The notes under the pieces: model-generated
The model's database searches: none
What the model was told of the DNA's origin: nothing
The model's input: the letters and a program-made list of their open reading frames with translations, nothing else
Position numbers and translations under genes: made by a program
Part shown: one piece after another, positions 1 through 15,564 of the stretch
Layout of the letters: each line of letters starts with the position of its first letter
Position numbering within the stretch: position 1 is the first letter of the stretch
From: Prosapia bicincta
Taxonomy: Eukaryota; Arthropoda; Insecta; Hemiptera; Cercopidae
NCBI GenBank assembly: GCA_036971475.1
Contig: JBAIZL010000001.1
Coordinates: 111,232,850-111,296,849 of the forward strand
Length of the DNA: 64,000 nt
Direction of reading: 5' to 3'

Positions 1-76
1 GAAGGAGTTACCGTTACATTATTTTTGAATTTTACAATAATTATTAAATTTACACATTTAACAATTAAAACTATAA

Positions 77-1663
77 CTATCTCTTAACTAATAGATACAA
101 TTGGGAATTCGGGATAGGCCCTTTGTCAGAATTTAATAATTTATTAGTTTCATATTTATTAATAAAAATACTTTCGAAACTATTTAACATATTTTTTGAT
201 TTAACATTTTTAATTAATTTAAGGTTATTTAAATCTAAGTTATGATTAGTTTCTAAGATATGTTCAGCTACACTTGATTTCTCTGGCCTTTGAAATTTTA
301 TATGACTAATGCGTTCTTTGAATCTAGTGGAAAATTTTCGTTTAGTTTGACCAATATAAATCTTTTCGCATGAATTACAAGTTACTTTATAAATTCCTGA
401 CTTATCCAATGTTTCTATTTTATCTTTTGGGTTACCTAAGAGATTTTTAAGGCTATTTTGGCTCTTATATGCTACTTTAAAATTTACTTCTTTTTTCTAG
501 GCCTTTTGTTAAATTTTTATCAAAGGGTAAACTAATATATTTATTTTTAACAGTTTCTCTCTCTGGTATTAAGGTAGTGGAATCTTTACTTAATTTTTTC
601 AAACTCTGTTTTCTTAATATATTATTAATAATTTTAGGATCATATCCATTAAATTTGGCTATTTCTTTAATTCTAGCAAGTTCAATTTCAAATCTATTTT
701 TATTTAAAGGTGTTTCAATTAATCTATTAATCATACTATTAAATACTGCAAGTTTATGTGACATACAATGGTTCGAATCTACGGGGATATACCTATTATT
801 ATTCGTAATTTTGCGATATATATCAAACTCTATTTCATTATTGTTCCGTATACATAAAATATCAAGAAACGGTAAACTATTATTCTTCTCTAACTCATAA
901 GTAAATTTAATGTTTCTATGGTGTTTGTTAATATCTGATAAAAAATTGTTAATATTACATTCTTTAAGATTAAAAATTGCAAAAATGTCATCTACATACC
1001 TAACCCATACCTTTGGAAAATACGAGAGTTTATTTTTTAATTCTGTTTCAAAATTGTTCATAAAAAGTTCAGCTATAAAAAGTGATAAACTATTACCCAT
1101 AGCTGTGCCATCTTTTTGCTCATAAAATTCATTATTAAATGAAAAATAATTTTGTTCCATACAAACCTAGCTAAATTAACATATTGGTTTACTTTATCAT
1201 TCTCAATTTTATTTTCAATTAAAAATTCTTCCAACAAAATTAAAGTTTCGTTCAACGGTATACTAGGAAATAAAGAACAAACATCAAATGATACCAAAAT
1301 CTCATCATTTGTTAATTTTATATTTTGTATTTTCGCTATAAATTCTCTCGCGTTTTTTACTGAGCATGAATTTGTATTAAATTTTAACTTTCCAAAAGTT
1401 ATTGTCAACCATTTTGATAGAAGATAAGTTGGTGAATCAATTCCTGAGACAATTGGTCTCACCAAATTACCTTGTTTATGTATTTTCGGAAGACAATACA
1501 ACTTTGTCAAAACAGGATTTGGGACCTTAAATTTATATATTTCATTTTCCGGAATCACTAAAGTACAATTTTTAATAACAGTTACCGTTTCTTTTACAAA
1601 TCTATTCAGTGGGTTATTTCTTAATTTTACAAAAATCTCATCTTTTAACAAATTAGTGGCCAA
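77..1663 (-). pseudogene. Penelope-like retroelement 1, RT plus GIY-YIG, two frameshifts
   Basis: One broken reading frame for a Penelope-like polyprotein. The first piece (1663 down to about 1160) holds RT motifs LPKIHK, RPIVSGIDSPTYLLSKW and FDVCSLFPSIP (motif A). A shift near 1160 moves the frame to 1160-477, with DGTAMGNSLS (motif B) and the catalytic YVDD (motif C, YVDDIFAIF). A second shift near 490 leads through VNFKVAYKSQNSLKNLLG into the endonuclease, which has SGIYKVTC, YIGQT, a following KRKFSTRFKE and a later E (ESIFINKY). The CNSC pair before YIGQT is typical of PLE GIY-YIG domains. The usual N-terminal part before the RT is missing, so the copy is 5' truncated. In an intact element RT copies the RNA and GIY-YIG nicks the target. 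The two breaks make this copy inactive. Assignment is near certain; the exact shift sites are approximate. Confidence 0.95.
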
Positions 1664-1727
1664 GGAGTTCCCGTTGCATATAAATACGCATAGGTTTAGC
1701 TGTAAGTTAGTTATTTGTAAAAATACC

Positions 1728-1760
1728 TTTGAAGATGATTACTTTGTAGTCGAAATGTAC
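1728..1760 (+). other. Hammerhead-like hairpin, inverted beside PLE 1
   Basis: Reads TTGAAGA, one extra T, a six-pair stem (GATTAC with GTAGTC, one T·G pair) around a TTT loop, then GAAA. It lies just upstream of the PLE 1 coding start but on the opposite strand, as expected for an inverted partial terminal repeat. The first core base is T rather than C, so self-cleavage is unlikely in this copy. Similar hairpins follow the GIY-YIG region in three other PLE remnants here. Confidence 0.55.
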
Positions 1761-1763
1761 ATA

Positions 1764-4536
<2,773 letters not shown>

Positions 4537-5403
4537 TGCCGCGGACAAACACCCTCAGAGAAATCATCCCCAATTTACAAGTCCAAAAACCTACCAACAA
4601 TGTGACCACATGTACGCGTTTTTCGCTTAAGCTGTAAATGATATGTTGGTCACTGTATTATCTATACACGCCAGTTCAACTGCGGCCAGAATATGATCCC
4701 AGCAGACTTACCATATCCTGGTACCTGTGTTGTGTCGAGCGTGATCTGCCAGTGGATAAATCCCTGGATTTTATTTAAAAACGAACCAAAATGTTCATAC
4801 TCATATATGTGACTATATATACATTATAATTTATTTTTTAACTGTAAAATGTATCTATGGCAAGTATTTTTTTTTTATTGCAAAAGTGTCTCTTAATGAA
4901 TCTTTTTTCTAGCTCAATTGAACAATTTACTTTTGCTCTTGTTGCTGGTTGAAAACATTTCAGAAATTTTAGTAGTTAATATACCACAGGATAGTTGTAT
5001 TATTTTAAACAATTTTTGTTCTAACTTGATTTAAATATATGAAAATTAAAATATAAACTAAAATTTGCCCTTTCAAATATGATACAATTCTTATTTTCAT
5101 TAGATTGAATTTTAATGTACTTTAATACCAAGAAACAGTTCTTTAAACAGAAAATACCCTTGAATGGTTTATAAAGTTCAGAAATATTCATGTAATCATT
5201 GCATAAAGGTCATCATCAAATGGATAACACTATTATTTAAACGTTTCTAACATTTGTAGTTATTGTGAGAACATTGTGGTTTTTTAGACCTAAAATTACA
5301 CATATACATTTACATACCTAAGTAAATACAACGTTATAACAATTTATAACAATTTATTTTATTTAATTCCTTTGACTTTGAGACTGTTTTGGCCGTCTTA
5401 ACA
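4537..5403. other. No gene seen
   Basis: AT-rich single-copy-looking sequence between two microsatellites. The 4540-4770 part is less AT-rich but has no recognisable frame. Confidence 0.5.
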
Positions 5404-5405
5404 AC

Positions 5406-5440
<35 letters not shown>

Positions 5441-5487
5441 AGAGAGGGAGAGAGAGAGAGAGAGAGAGAGACATACATATATATATT
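5404..5487. repeat. Compound (CA)n-(GA)n-(TA)n microsatellite
   Basis: CA repeats pass directly into GA repeats with one GGG interruption, then a short ATA tract. Confidence 0.95.
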
Positions 5488-8400
5488 CCATTAGAAAAAG
5501 TTAAGAGGGCTATGAACAAAAAAAAATGACTAGTGGGAGCTTCATCGCTCTTGAGAAGTCTACTGATATTTTCTACGAGCAACCTGTAGCCAGTGAGTAC
5601 TGAAAAATATTAGAGTTTATTTTGTTGATTGTTTTAATAATCAATGGAGTACATAACGCAAGTAAAATAAATGTGATCACTAAACATTTTCGGTTTACGT
5701 CAATGAAAACAATTATTATTAGGGAGACACAATAAATTATAATTTTTAAATCTTAAGAAAAAATCATTCACAACAGACTAACCTAAGTAAACGTTCTTAT
5801 ACCACTATCGTAACGGCTCTGTCATTGAATGAATTGCCACCCAGAATATAACCGCCAGCCCTTACAATGTATCATCACTAGAGTGACAAGCGCACTGAAT
5901 ATTACCTACCGATCAGCCGTACCTGTAAGTAAATATAATTTAGAACTCAAAACAAAAGAAAAATAATAATACCCATTTCTTAGTGGTAAAAATGTTAAAA
6001 TCTTAGTAATAATCTTATAAAAATGCTTTTGATATAAAATATCATACTGAAACACTTATTTTATTTTAAAATAAAAAGTGACTAAAAACACAATGACACG
6101 GAACATGCCTCTTAATTCCACTAGTAATAAATAGTGAACAATTTTACAACTCTATAAATAACCCATTATACCCTAATTAAATAATTAATTTTTACAATTC
6201 ACTTTTCATCAAATTATATAAATTCTACATAATTAAGAAAAAGGGGTTTTAAATAATTATTATTTATTAATGAAACAATTAATTTTTATTGTTTGATTTT
6301 GTGAGAAATTAGGTTGAAACTATTAATCTATTTTACTTGTAAAGTTTGTTTCTATCTAGCAAACTAATAAAGTAACTGGCTTTGCTTATTATTTTGATTT
6401 AGAAAATATGTAACAATTATACTATTCAATAAAATCCATTGGCATATGATCAATGTATTATTCCATTAAAATGAGCAATATTAAATATTTCGGCTTTACG
6501 ATGTATCATAACGTAAAACCTTTTGCATCTCAGTAGCTAAATCTTTGAAACTATTACAAATTAAAATGAAATTTGCAATCCATATACATTTTATTATCCA
6601 TGGGTTTGAGCAAAAACGGAAATAAATTTGTTTGAAAAAAACAGTTCTGGAATATTGGATTTAAGTCAAAAGTAAGTATAATAACGGGAACGCGGGATTA
6701 AAGGCTACCGCACTTGGGCAGCTGCCAGTGGGGGGAAGGTTCTGTTATTTTTTGCCAAAGATCCATCGCAAAGTTTACAACTGCATCGGAACTTTATGTG
6801 AAGTAGGAAGTGGTATGTTCGATAGCAATAAAATATTTATACTTTACTTTAGCATTGTTAAGTAAACAGTTAGAATTTAAGGTGCGATCGACAAACCCAT
6901 AATGAATTTTTAAAAAATACTACTAGAATTTTGAAACGAGTTACATTTTGATACAATGTAATATGCGCGATTGCTTCAACTATTATTGTAAGTTTGTTTA
7001 CAATGTTTTAATTATTTATTTTGGAAACATAATCATTGCTAAGGATTTACTAACACGCCTTATTCCGCCCTTACATAATATAGGCGTCATCGTTCCACGT
7101 GTTACTGATGAATCTCTGTAGTTCAAAGGACCTAGAAAATCCTTTCCAAATTGAATGCAGCTGAACATTTATGAAATAACTCTTATTGGGTTAACTTCTG
7201 AATACTACATTTTATCAACTTGGTACGACTGTCCTCTGAGTACTTAAATATAATTTCCCTTGCTTCAGTTAATACATTGTATATAAACACAGGAAACTTT
7301 GCGTTATATTAGTTAAGTTTTATTGGTTTTATCTTGTACCTGCGATATTACTTGATAATTGCGATGGAAATAAACAAATACAATTAATATATTACCCCTC
7401 TCCATCTCTTATGTTTAATTCAATACAATGGAAACCAATGATTGTCTTTTACAATGAAAATGTTTTTTTATAACATTAAAAAACTCTAAAATTTTAGTTC
7501 AGATATGGTAATTATATGAAGACATATTATTAATAAACAATGTTTTTGAGAGATCTCCAATTTTGTTTACATACATCAGAAACTAAACAATATCAGTTAG
7601 TAGTATCACAAATTTACCACTTTTAATTTTTTTTCAATATATAAACATTTTGTAAGGATTTTTCCAAATTTTCTTCAGTATTTTACGTGTGTGATTTTCG
7701 CTTTCTTTAAAAACAGATGAAATGTTCTATCTCAACGAGTCCTCGTTTGATTCTAAATATTTCTATGAGAATTTGACATATCTCTAGTCGATAATGTAAT
7801 ATTAATGACACAATTAATAACACAAGAAAACATTATCCTGCACCAAAACATTATAGAAATTCTTATATTTTATAAATAGGAAAAGCTTTTCCGAAATGTG
7901 TGGGTCCGTGTTAAACAGTTTTAGAATGAAATTAAACATGCTTAACTTAAACTATTTATTTATAATTGCCATTTAACTAAAATATATTGATCTCGTTTTT
8001 AAATGCCGTCAAATAGAAGGAAATAAATGTTTAAGCAACATAAAACAATTTTAGTTTTCGAGGGATTTTAACAACCATTTATAATAAAAAAAAAAAATTA
8101 TATTTGAAACGTTAGCTATGTTTCTATTTGGAATGTATTTTCGAAGACTACTAGAAAAATCTATTCTTAATAAATCCATGAGACTCTCCCGATTTTGTCT
8201 TTCTTAGTGCCCTTTTTTGCATTTTATGTAGAAGTGTGGTATGTTAAATATCTGGAAGTATTTTTAAATACGTCCTAAAAAGCGACTTGACTGCACAGTT
8301 TGTAAAATTGATTTCTATTCAAATATTTTATTGTAGGTTATGGGAACACTGCTGATGTAATAATAAATTGGCTGTATCCTTCCTTGGGAAGCATAAGTAT

Positions 8401-9770
8401 CTATATCACTTATTAAGAAACCAACTGCAAATTGTAACATTTTTATTTCATTTCTTTGTAACCTAATATAATTAATATTACCTTCAGGTTTTAAAAAACT
8501 TTAAAATGTATTTATTGAATCATTTGATTCATTTAACAAAATAAAATGTCACCAAAACTGTCGTTATCTCTTTAAGTAACGGGAACCCATAGTTTATCTG
8601 CTTGCATACTTCAGAGTGGATGAAACTGAGTATTAGCAATATTCATACCGACGCTAAAGTAAATATTGTATAAACGACAGATTAACTAAAAATTATCAAA
8701 TTAAAAAAAACTCGTTTATCTTCTTTATATTCAGAACGAATCGTTTCAACCTCGTAATACCTTGAATGTGTACAAAACAAGTTAATATATATTGAGTCAT
8801 TTATAAAAAGTGTTTGGAATTAAAAAGCTTCTATTTTAAATTTATTTTCATTAAAAACTGGCAGTGTGGTCTTTAGAGTTCAATAAAAGCTTTTAATAGC
8901 AATTAAATTCTGATTTAAAACGCTTTTACTGATAGAAATATGACACACCAATTTGAAATATTCTCTATAGATAAAATTAAACGTTTTTATTGTTTTTACA
9001 AGAATTATAAAGTATAAATAGTTTGCTTGAACAACTTTAAACGGAGTATTTTTTTTTACTAAAAAATATTCATTTTTTTTAAACTTCACAAATATTATCT
9101 GACAAGTTTATCTTTGATGGAGCTTGATTATAAGAATATTATATCTACTATAAAATACTTAGATTTAATGGAAATAGGTAATACCTTATCAAGAAGTAAC
9201 ATTTTTTATTTTTTATGAAGAAGTTATTAATTTAATAAATTATTAGGTATTATTTTACTAACTAAGAATGAAATCAAATCATAATTTCTAATTTCACTCA
9301 ATTTGTCATCAACACTACACAAATATTTGCACTATTTTTGTGCAGAGGTCTTGAAATAGGTCTTGTGCAGAGGCACTATTGTTGATGCTTTTTTAATCTT
9401 GAAAGCATAGATAATAGTATCATATTTAAATAAGAAATTATTTGTTGCAATTATACTTTATCCATTTATGAATTTATATTTATCAACTTACGCCTTTTAA
9501 TCAAGTTTTACACAAAGTTACGGAACAATAATCTGTAAAAAACTTTCAATAAACGTCCCGGTTATTTATTCAGACTACCCACTGCAAACTTAAAGTGTTA
9601 TATTAAATGAGTTAGTGTTTCAAAATTAACACAACTTTCCTACTATAAAACACAGAGAAAAATGTTAATATATTTATAAAATTTCATGAAATTCAGTACT
9701 TCTAAACAATAAATTATCTGACAACGAAACCACCGAAAATTTAGAGAATTAATTTTTTTGTCAAACAATA
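5488..9770. other. AT-rich stretch, nothing recognised
   Basis: More than 4 kb with many stops in all frames, scattered A and T homopolymers and no similarity I can name. Confidence 0.6.
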
Positions 9771-10240
9771 GAGGGTGCAAAGTTGCCAAAGCACTTAAAA
9801 AACAAAGAAACGCAAATTAAAAGTGGTCGGACAAGAGTCTCTTACTTAACAGAGCGCCAGCTGCAAGTGAAAGCTAACCCGGATCTTTGCTCGAGGAAAC
9901 CAGATTCAGTGAAATATCGCCTGTCTAAGCGGTAGCCACGATATCTTCTATTATAGAAAACAAACTAATATATATATGAAAAACTATGGCTCAAATCCTT
10001 AGGCGGATAGAGGAGCAGATGGAAATAAATAGAACCATACAAAATATACTTACTAAGTTAGATAAAACAATTTAAAAGCAAAGCAGGGTAACCTACGAAG
10101 CTGATCCCTTTACGAATAGCCACATGGATAGCCATAGGCTTTATGGGTTTCCATGTAAGAGCCTTGTGTTGTAACTGTTCCCACGTAATAGACCATTGTG
10201 TCCTATATGTCTGGTGACACAAACTAATTTCACAAGACTA
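9771..10240 (+). other. Less AT-rich patch with small ORF, unknown
   Basis: This patch stands out from its surroundings by higher G+C. It contains a short frame from ATG at 9985 (MAQILRRIEEQMEINRTIQN, stop about 29 codons in) with heptad-like spacing of hydrophobic residues, then fragments without a long frame. It could be a worn transposon leader or gag-like region. I do not recognise it and assign no function. Confidence 0.25.
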
Positions 10241-10721
10241 TATATGACCACTTTTTGTGAGTTTCAAGTATTATTCTAATCTATCCACACTAAACCTAGC
10301 CTAATCGCCATCACGAGCAGCAAAAACAAATATACGATTGTATTATGGACATATATATTATCAGACACTATGATCTGAGGATAAAATTTATTATGACGTA
10401 GATCAACGCCATCTTTGTTTCAAAGAGGAATTTTTGTTTAAACACTTTCTTTAATCTACGTAATAAGGAATGATTTGTTTAGAACAATTCTCTTTACTTC
10501 TCATAGGCTATGCTACTTTAGTGTAAGCAACGTTAGCAGTAAGTCAAAAATGTGTCTAATACGGTAACCTTATATATAGCTGTAGTTCTCTAATGCAATT
10601 GCATTGACTATTGCTTACAATATACAGTAGTTATTAACAAAAGAAAATTATAAGGGCTAGTTTAATACATATTAAATAGATAATGTAGAATATTTAAATT
10701 AAATTAGAACTCTTGAATTTT

Positions 10722-10870
10722 ATAGGCAATTACGTTCGGTGAAACTTAATTAATAACTTGCAGTTTTAGTATTGACCATCTTGAGGTATTTATATAATTA
10801 CACTTTTGTTATTAACTTGGCAAAATCGCCACTACTCACTGATATTTTCAGTAGACGCGTTTCGCACTAT
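10722..10870 (-). mobile_element. PLE 3' end fragment (solo)
   Basis: On the minus strand this starts with GCGAAACGCGTCTACTGA, the second half of a hammerhead-like core (GAA, a palindromic ACGCGT mini-stem, then C). About 100 nt later comes TTTCACCGAACGTAAT, a tail shared with PLE remnant 2 (42602-42624) and remnant 3 (56499-56520). Spacing between hairpin and tail is similar in all three. No coding part is left. Confidence 0.65.
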
Positions 10871-11243
10871 ACTTTTATACTTTTATAAAAAATTAAGCCA
10901 ACACAACAGCATAAATAAAAATTTTAAACCCAATACTACACCACGGATAAATCTCCCATTCAGTTATATATAAACCATTTGCAATCAAAAATCACAACAC
11001 GCACCGACAACACCATCGATCTAGCTTTGTAGAACAACTCGTTTAGTCAAATCGTAGCTACAAAAACGTATTATCAAAACCATACATTTAACACAAACGT
11101 CAAACCTATACATTTGAAATAGATAGTGTTTGAAAGAGTTTGAAGAAAAGTAATTGTGGAATCGTCTGATATAAAAACTACGCCTTATTTTAATAGATAC
11201 TACGTCTGAGTCATAATTACACATTTGAATTATAATCCATAAC

Positions 11244-11274
11244 TATTTTTGAATTGCAAAGCAATCTTCCTCAG
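11244..11274 (-). other. Hammerhead-like hairpin, minus copy of inverted pair
   Basis: Minus strand reads CTGAGGA, extra A, stem GATTGC with GCAATT around TTT, then CAAAA in place of GAAA. A plus-strand partner lies 42 bp away. Confidence 0.45.
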
Positions 11275-11315
11275 ATGAAATTATTTTTTAAAGTTTTTTT
11301 TTGTAATAATTTACT

Positions 11316-11344
11316 CCTAAGATGATTGCTTTGAAATTAAAATC
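11316..11344 (+). other. Hammerhead-like hairpin, plus copy of inverted pair
   Basis: Plus strand reads CCTAAGA, extra T, GATTGC, TTT, GAAATT, AAAA. This is a degenerate version of the unit at 11244-11274, in opposite orientation. Confidence 0.35.
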
Positions 11345-11349
11345 TACTA

Positions 11350-13883
11350 AAATTAGGATATAAAAGAATTATATATTTATAGGTAAATATTATATTGGTT
11401 TCAATTAAAATTATGTCTTAATTGCTTCTAGTTACTGCAACAACTATATTTTATAACACTAATTATTTCTTGGCCACGTGTATGTTATTGTTTTGTAAAT
11501 ATTTCTTATGGTAGTTATACAAACTCATTCGACATATAATGAGGATGGAACAATAGACCACCATTATCAAAATCTATGACATGAAATATAAAATTTAGTG
11601 TAAAAGAAACAAGGTAAAAATAGAATCAACCGAGAAAAAAATAAAAACTCTTCAACACTGGTAACGACGTGACGCAATGAAGGTAGTTAACAGAATATCA
11701 TAGATTTGCAATAGTTATTCACCTAAACTCGAACTTGAATTACTGGTTTAAAAGTTTTGTAAAACACAGCTGCTATAAAAATGCCTTAAACATGAGCAAA
11801 GAGGTTTATTACCCTGAAAAAATAAATAATAATGAGAACAAACAGGATATTAAAATACATAAAACTATATACGTGTACTATGTACGTAGATATCCAGAGC
11901 TACAGAATTTGTGTTTACACTTAGGTCAGTACTAGTAAATCTCAGTGCACATGTAAAGGTCAAACTTTACAACGGTTACCACTCGGGAATTCTGTAATGG
12001 GACATTTACAATTCAAGTAGGTTTAATATCTTGCAATAAACAAGACAAACGTAAGTGATCAGCTTTGTCACAATGGACCCCCTGAGGTTCTAGTACAAAC
12101 TTTGTACACTGCACTTACCTAAACTGGTATTAGTTACAGTTACTTAGAATTAAGTGTTTGTCTATATATGAAGTTATACAATTTATAACTCAAGTTCATT
12201 GTACAGTATACAAAGGTGCAATAACAAATAGGCACTGAAAGTGATGGAAGTGTATCCGTAAGCCGGGCCCTCTATAGTTTCTAATTCCCTTTGGAAAATT
12301 AAAAAAATGAACGAAACATTTTCGAAACCCCAGGAAAATGATTAGCCTCTAAAGGCACAGAATATCAGATTTTTTTCTATAGAAACTATTACGTTCACTG
12401 AAATAGGAGAAATAAAACCTTTAAAGATTTAAATGCTTCATACATTTTCTTTTTTTTAGGAATCATTTATAGAACTTCAAATCAGAATTTAATTTCCCAC
12501 AGCAATTTTATAATAGATTTCCAAACCTATATTTTTTAATTACTACACAGCGCAACAAGTCAAAACTCTTATTTACTAAATTTTATTACTCCTTAAGTGG
12601 TATTAATATTTGCTTAAAAACATGGAAATAATTTTTTAAACAATTTCTTGAAGTTTATTGATTTAAATTTACTTTTAAGAGGAATTAAAAATGTTTTTTC
12701 ACTTTTATAATTTGGCTATCAAAATATATTAATTATGTCCAGCTTCGTTTTATAATTAGTATAAGATACGTCCCCTACTTCCATATTATCAATTCTATTC
12801 TGAAAACAATCGAAAATGTCTTTTAAGAAAAACCATAGGCTATTTGTTACATATTTAATTGCATTTTACCCTCAATGTTTCCAATAATTTTTAATATATT
12901 ACTATAAACGATTTTTAATTTCTTTTCTAGTGTTACTAAAGCTTGTGATATCGATTTTCACCTAATTTTTTTAAACAGTCCAATATTATCTTAGATTATA
13001 TCTCAGATAGTTATACTCCACATCACGGAGTTGGCTTTATTAATGAAACTTGGAAATATTTTAGCTCTAATGGCATCGAACTCCAGATCTTTTGTTTAAA
13101 AGAAAGAGATCAACGGACTGGACCACTCAACTGCCCAGCTTTAACTTCTGTTCCGAAAATCAAATGATTCATTTACTAAATTATTGCTACTACTAATGCA
13201 ATTGAATTTCATTTGATCCACACATGAGATTTTCATCGTGTGTTTTCCATACACATTTTTATTCTGCTTTAATAAGAATTATTGATTTAAATTTTAAAAT
13301 AAAACACAAAGTGATGAAATTTATAATAGCTCCTACATTATCAATTTATATTTTATTATATATATATAGCGTATAAAATATTTAAATAAATATTTTTTTA
13401 TATTTATACATTTATATATACTCGTATGTTATGTAGTTCAAATCATGCGAAGATTAAATTTTGAAAAATTAATGACATGTTTCTTTATTGATTAATAATG
13501 AATTGGAAAACGCAACAGAGAAAGTAAAACTTTAAAACTAACAACGACAAGACGCAGAGATAAGGGAGGGGAAATCAATGTCGTAAAACTAAAAGCACAA
13601 TGCACCCGACGTGGTCGTATTTCGCGAGGGCATACAGGCTAATGTCGGATTTTCTCCTTTAGTCGAACATTGTTTCTAGTACAAATAGGAGATACAAATA
13701 TTGCTTCAAATATTAAAATGTAATGTGAAAAATTCTTTTAAATAAATGTTTCAAATGGACATAAATATTATATAATAGTATTATACAGATTAGAAAACGG
13801 ACATTGTAATTGAGTTTAGTCAAGTGTAGCCATTTGAACCTAACAATACTGCACGACAGCTTTAACAGACAAACGAAACAAGT

Positions 13884-13887
<4 letters not shown>
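11350..13887. other. AT-rich stretch, nothing recognised
   Basis: No frame with recognisable content on either strand. A short (TA)n lies near 13355. Confidence 0.6.

Positions 13888-13942
<55 letters not shown>
13888..13942. repeat. (TA)n microsatellite
   Basis: About 55 bp of TA dinucleotides. Confidence 0.97.
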
Positions 13943-13947
<5 letters not shown>

Positions 13948-13994
13948 TGGGAATGTTATATATGTAGAATATCCCCTTCGCGGATATATATATA

Positions 13995-14052
13995 TATCCC
14001 AATATGTATTCTTGTGTATTAATAAAGAACTAAGTCAAAATACAAATACAAT
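13995..14052 (-). repeat. Outer part of PLE-derived foldback family
   Basis: Matches, in reverse complement, the right outer arm of the palindrome near 37.15 kb (tail reading TTTGACTTGGTTCTTTATT then an ACACAAGAATACATATT-like end). It abuts TA-rich sequence on its far side. Confidence 0.6.
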
Positions 14053-14325
14053 AGCCTTAGCTTCCGTCGCTCTCTTTTTTTTAATAACACACAATTTATC
14101 CTTTTTAATGTTTTAAATTAGAACGAGTAAATGTTTGGGCAAGGGTTTTTGCTGACTGTTTTTGTCTCTTGTTGCACCCTAATTTTATGGTTTCTTTGAC
14201 TCCTCCAGATGTCAAACGTTCTCTCACACTTGTCTACAGAATTATTTTCACTTCATAAAATAATATTTTTATATCAGCTTTTAGTGTGCTTTCTTTGTGG
14301 TTTTTCCGAAAATTTCTAATTTCAA

Positions 14326-14347
14326 TATATATATATATATATATATA
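14326..14347. repeat. Short (TA)n
   Basis: About 22 bp of TA repeats just before the 14.4 kb palindrome. Confidence 0.9.
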
Positions 14348-14379
14348 AATATAAAATACGTTTTCTTGTTTAATAATTT

Positions 14380-14475
14380 AAAACAACACAGGTTATTCAA
14401 ATACAAGAATATTTATTATTTTATATCCAATTGGATATAAAATAATAAATATTCTTGTATTTGAATAGCCTGTGT

Positions 14476-14481
<6 letters not shown>
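14380..14481. repeat. Spacer-free near-perfect palindrome
   Basis: Two 51 bp arms meet at CCAA/TTGG (14430/14431) and differ at only one position (GGTTATTC against GGCTATTC read as reverse complement). The arm sequence (AAAACAACACAGG..., ATACAAGAATATT) is the tail of the 15.6 kb and 37 kb foldbacks. The hairpin core is absent here. A (TA)n tract follows directly. Confidence 0.9.

Positions 14482-14483
<2 letters not shown>

Positions 14484-14549
<66 letters not shown>
14484..14549. repeat. (TA)n microsatellite
   Basis: About 66 bp of TA repeats directly abutting the palindrome. Confidence 0.97.
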
Positions 14550-14554
<5 letters not shown>

Positions 14555-15562
14555 TGAAGTCATTTAATGAAAATTATTCTATTATCTTGTTATTTAATCC
14601 CTAAATTATTATTTTTTTATTCAAACTATTTTACTACCAAGAAAACTTTATTTTACTTTTACAAGATTTTGCTGACAGAATCAGCATTTTTTTAAAACTT
14701 GCTTACCGTCTTGTTATTAGTATAACTTGATAAGTTCTAATGGAGAGTCATAATGTAACTGCATATAGAAGTTATAAACAAAATTAAACAATTAATTTAT
14801 CAGTGCGTAGTTTTTGAAAAGGAATACTTAAACGTTGAACAAATCAAAACTAGAAAAGATGTAAGATTATTACACATCGATCAATTTCTTTTTATAACTG
14901 TAATAAATTATTGTACAATAGAGTTTTAAAACACAGTAAACTTGGGCGAGATTTATTCTACCTTCACCCTATGAAGCTGTATTTGATGCCTCGTTCAAAT
15001 ATCGAATTGCTTATAAATTACATTCGTTAAACTGAGAATGTTGGTGAAATGGGTCGAAAGGGGTAACGCTTTGCGTATGATGTACGAGCTTCCTCAGTCC
15101 TGATTGCAAAGCGAGGAGAAAGCGATCCAATATTGTCAGATTACCATTAATCTAAAAACCTCCTGCTAACATATTTTTTACTGGATCTGACACCATCTGT
15201 GAGAAATTTATATTTTATCATCACGTTTACATTTCATAAACATTTAACTTTTATCAATAATTGTTGATTGTTGCTAACCTGTTACTGAAACTTTTATTTC
15301 TGCTAAGTATTTAGACTTAGACAAAAATAAAACTATTTTATGCTATAGAACAAGAGGCTCCTTCAATTTTCTAAACAATAAAGATATAATTTATGTGATT
15401 AACAATATAAGTACATTGCATTGGGAACAACATAAAATTTTATTGCAATTTCTATTGATACACGTTACATAGTTAGTAAATATTTATCTTTAAGCAAGAT
15501 ATTGACTATGAGAAAAGATTAAACGTAAAATTTTATGATTGAGCTAAGCTGTATATATATAT
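14550..15562. other. No gene seen
   Basis: AT-rich sequence. A slightly less AT-rich part near 15030-15190 has no recognisable frame. Confidence 0.5.
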
Positions 15563-15564
15563 TT

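Noticed and set aside
577..1427. Plus-strand ORFs over the first 1.4 kb
   Set aside because: Antisense shadows of the PLE reverse transcriptase on the minus strand.
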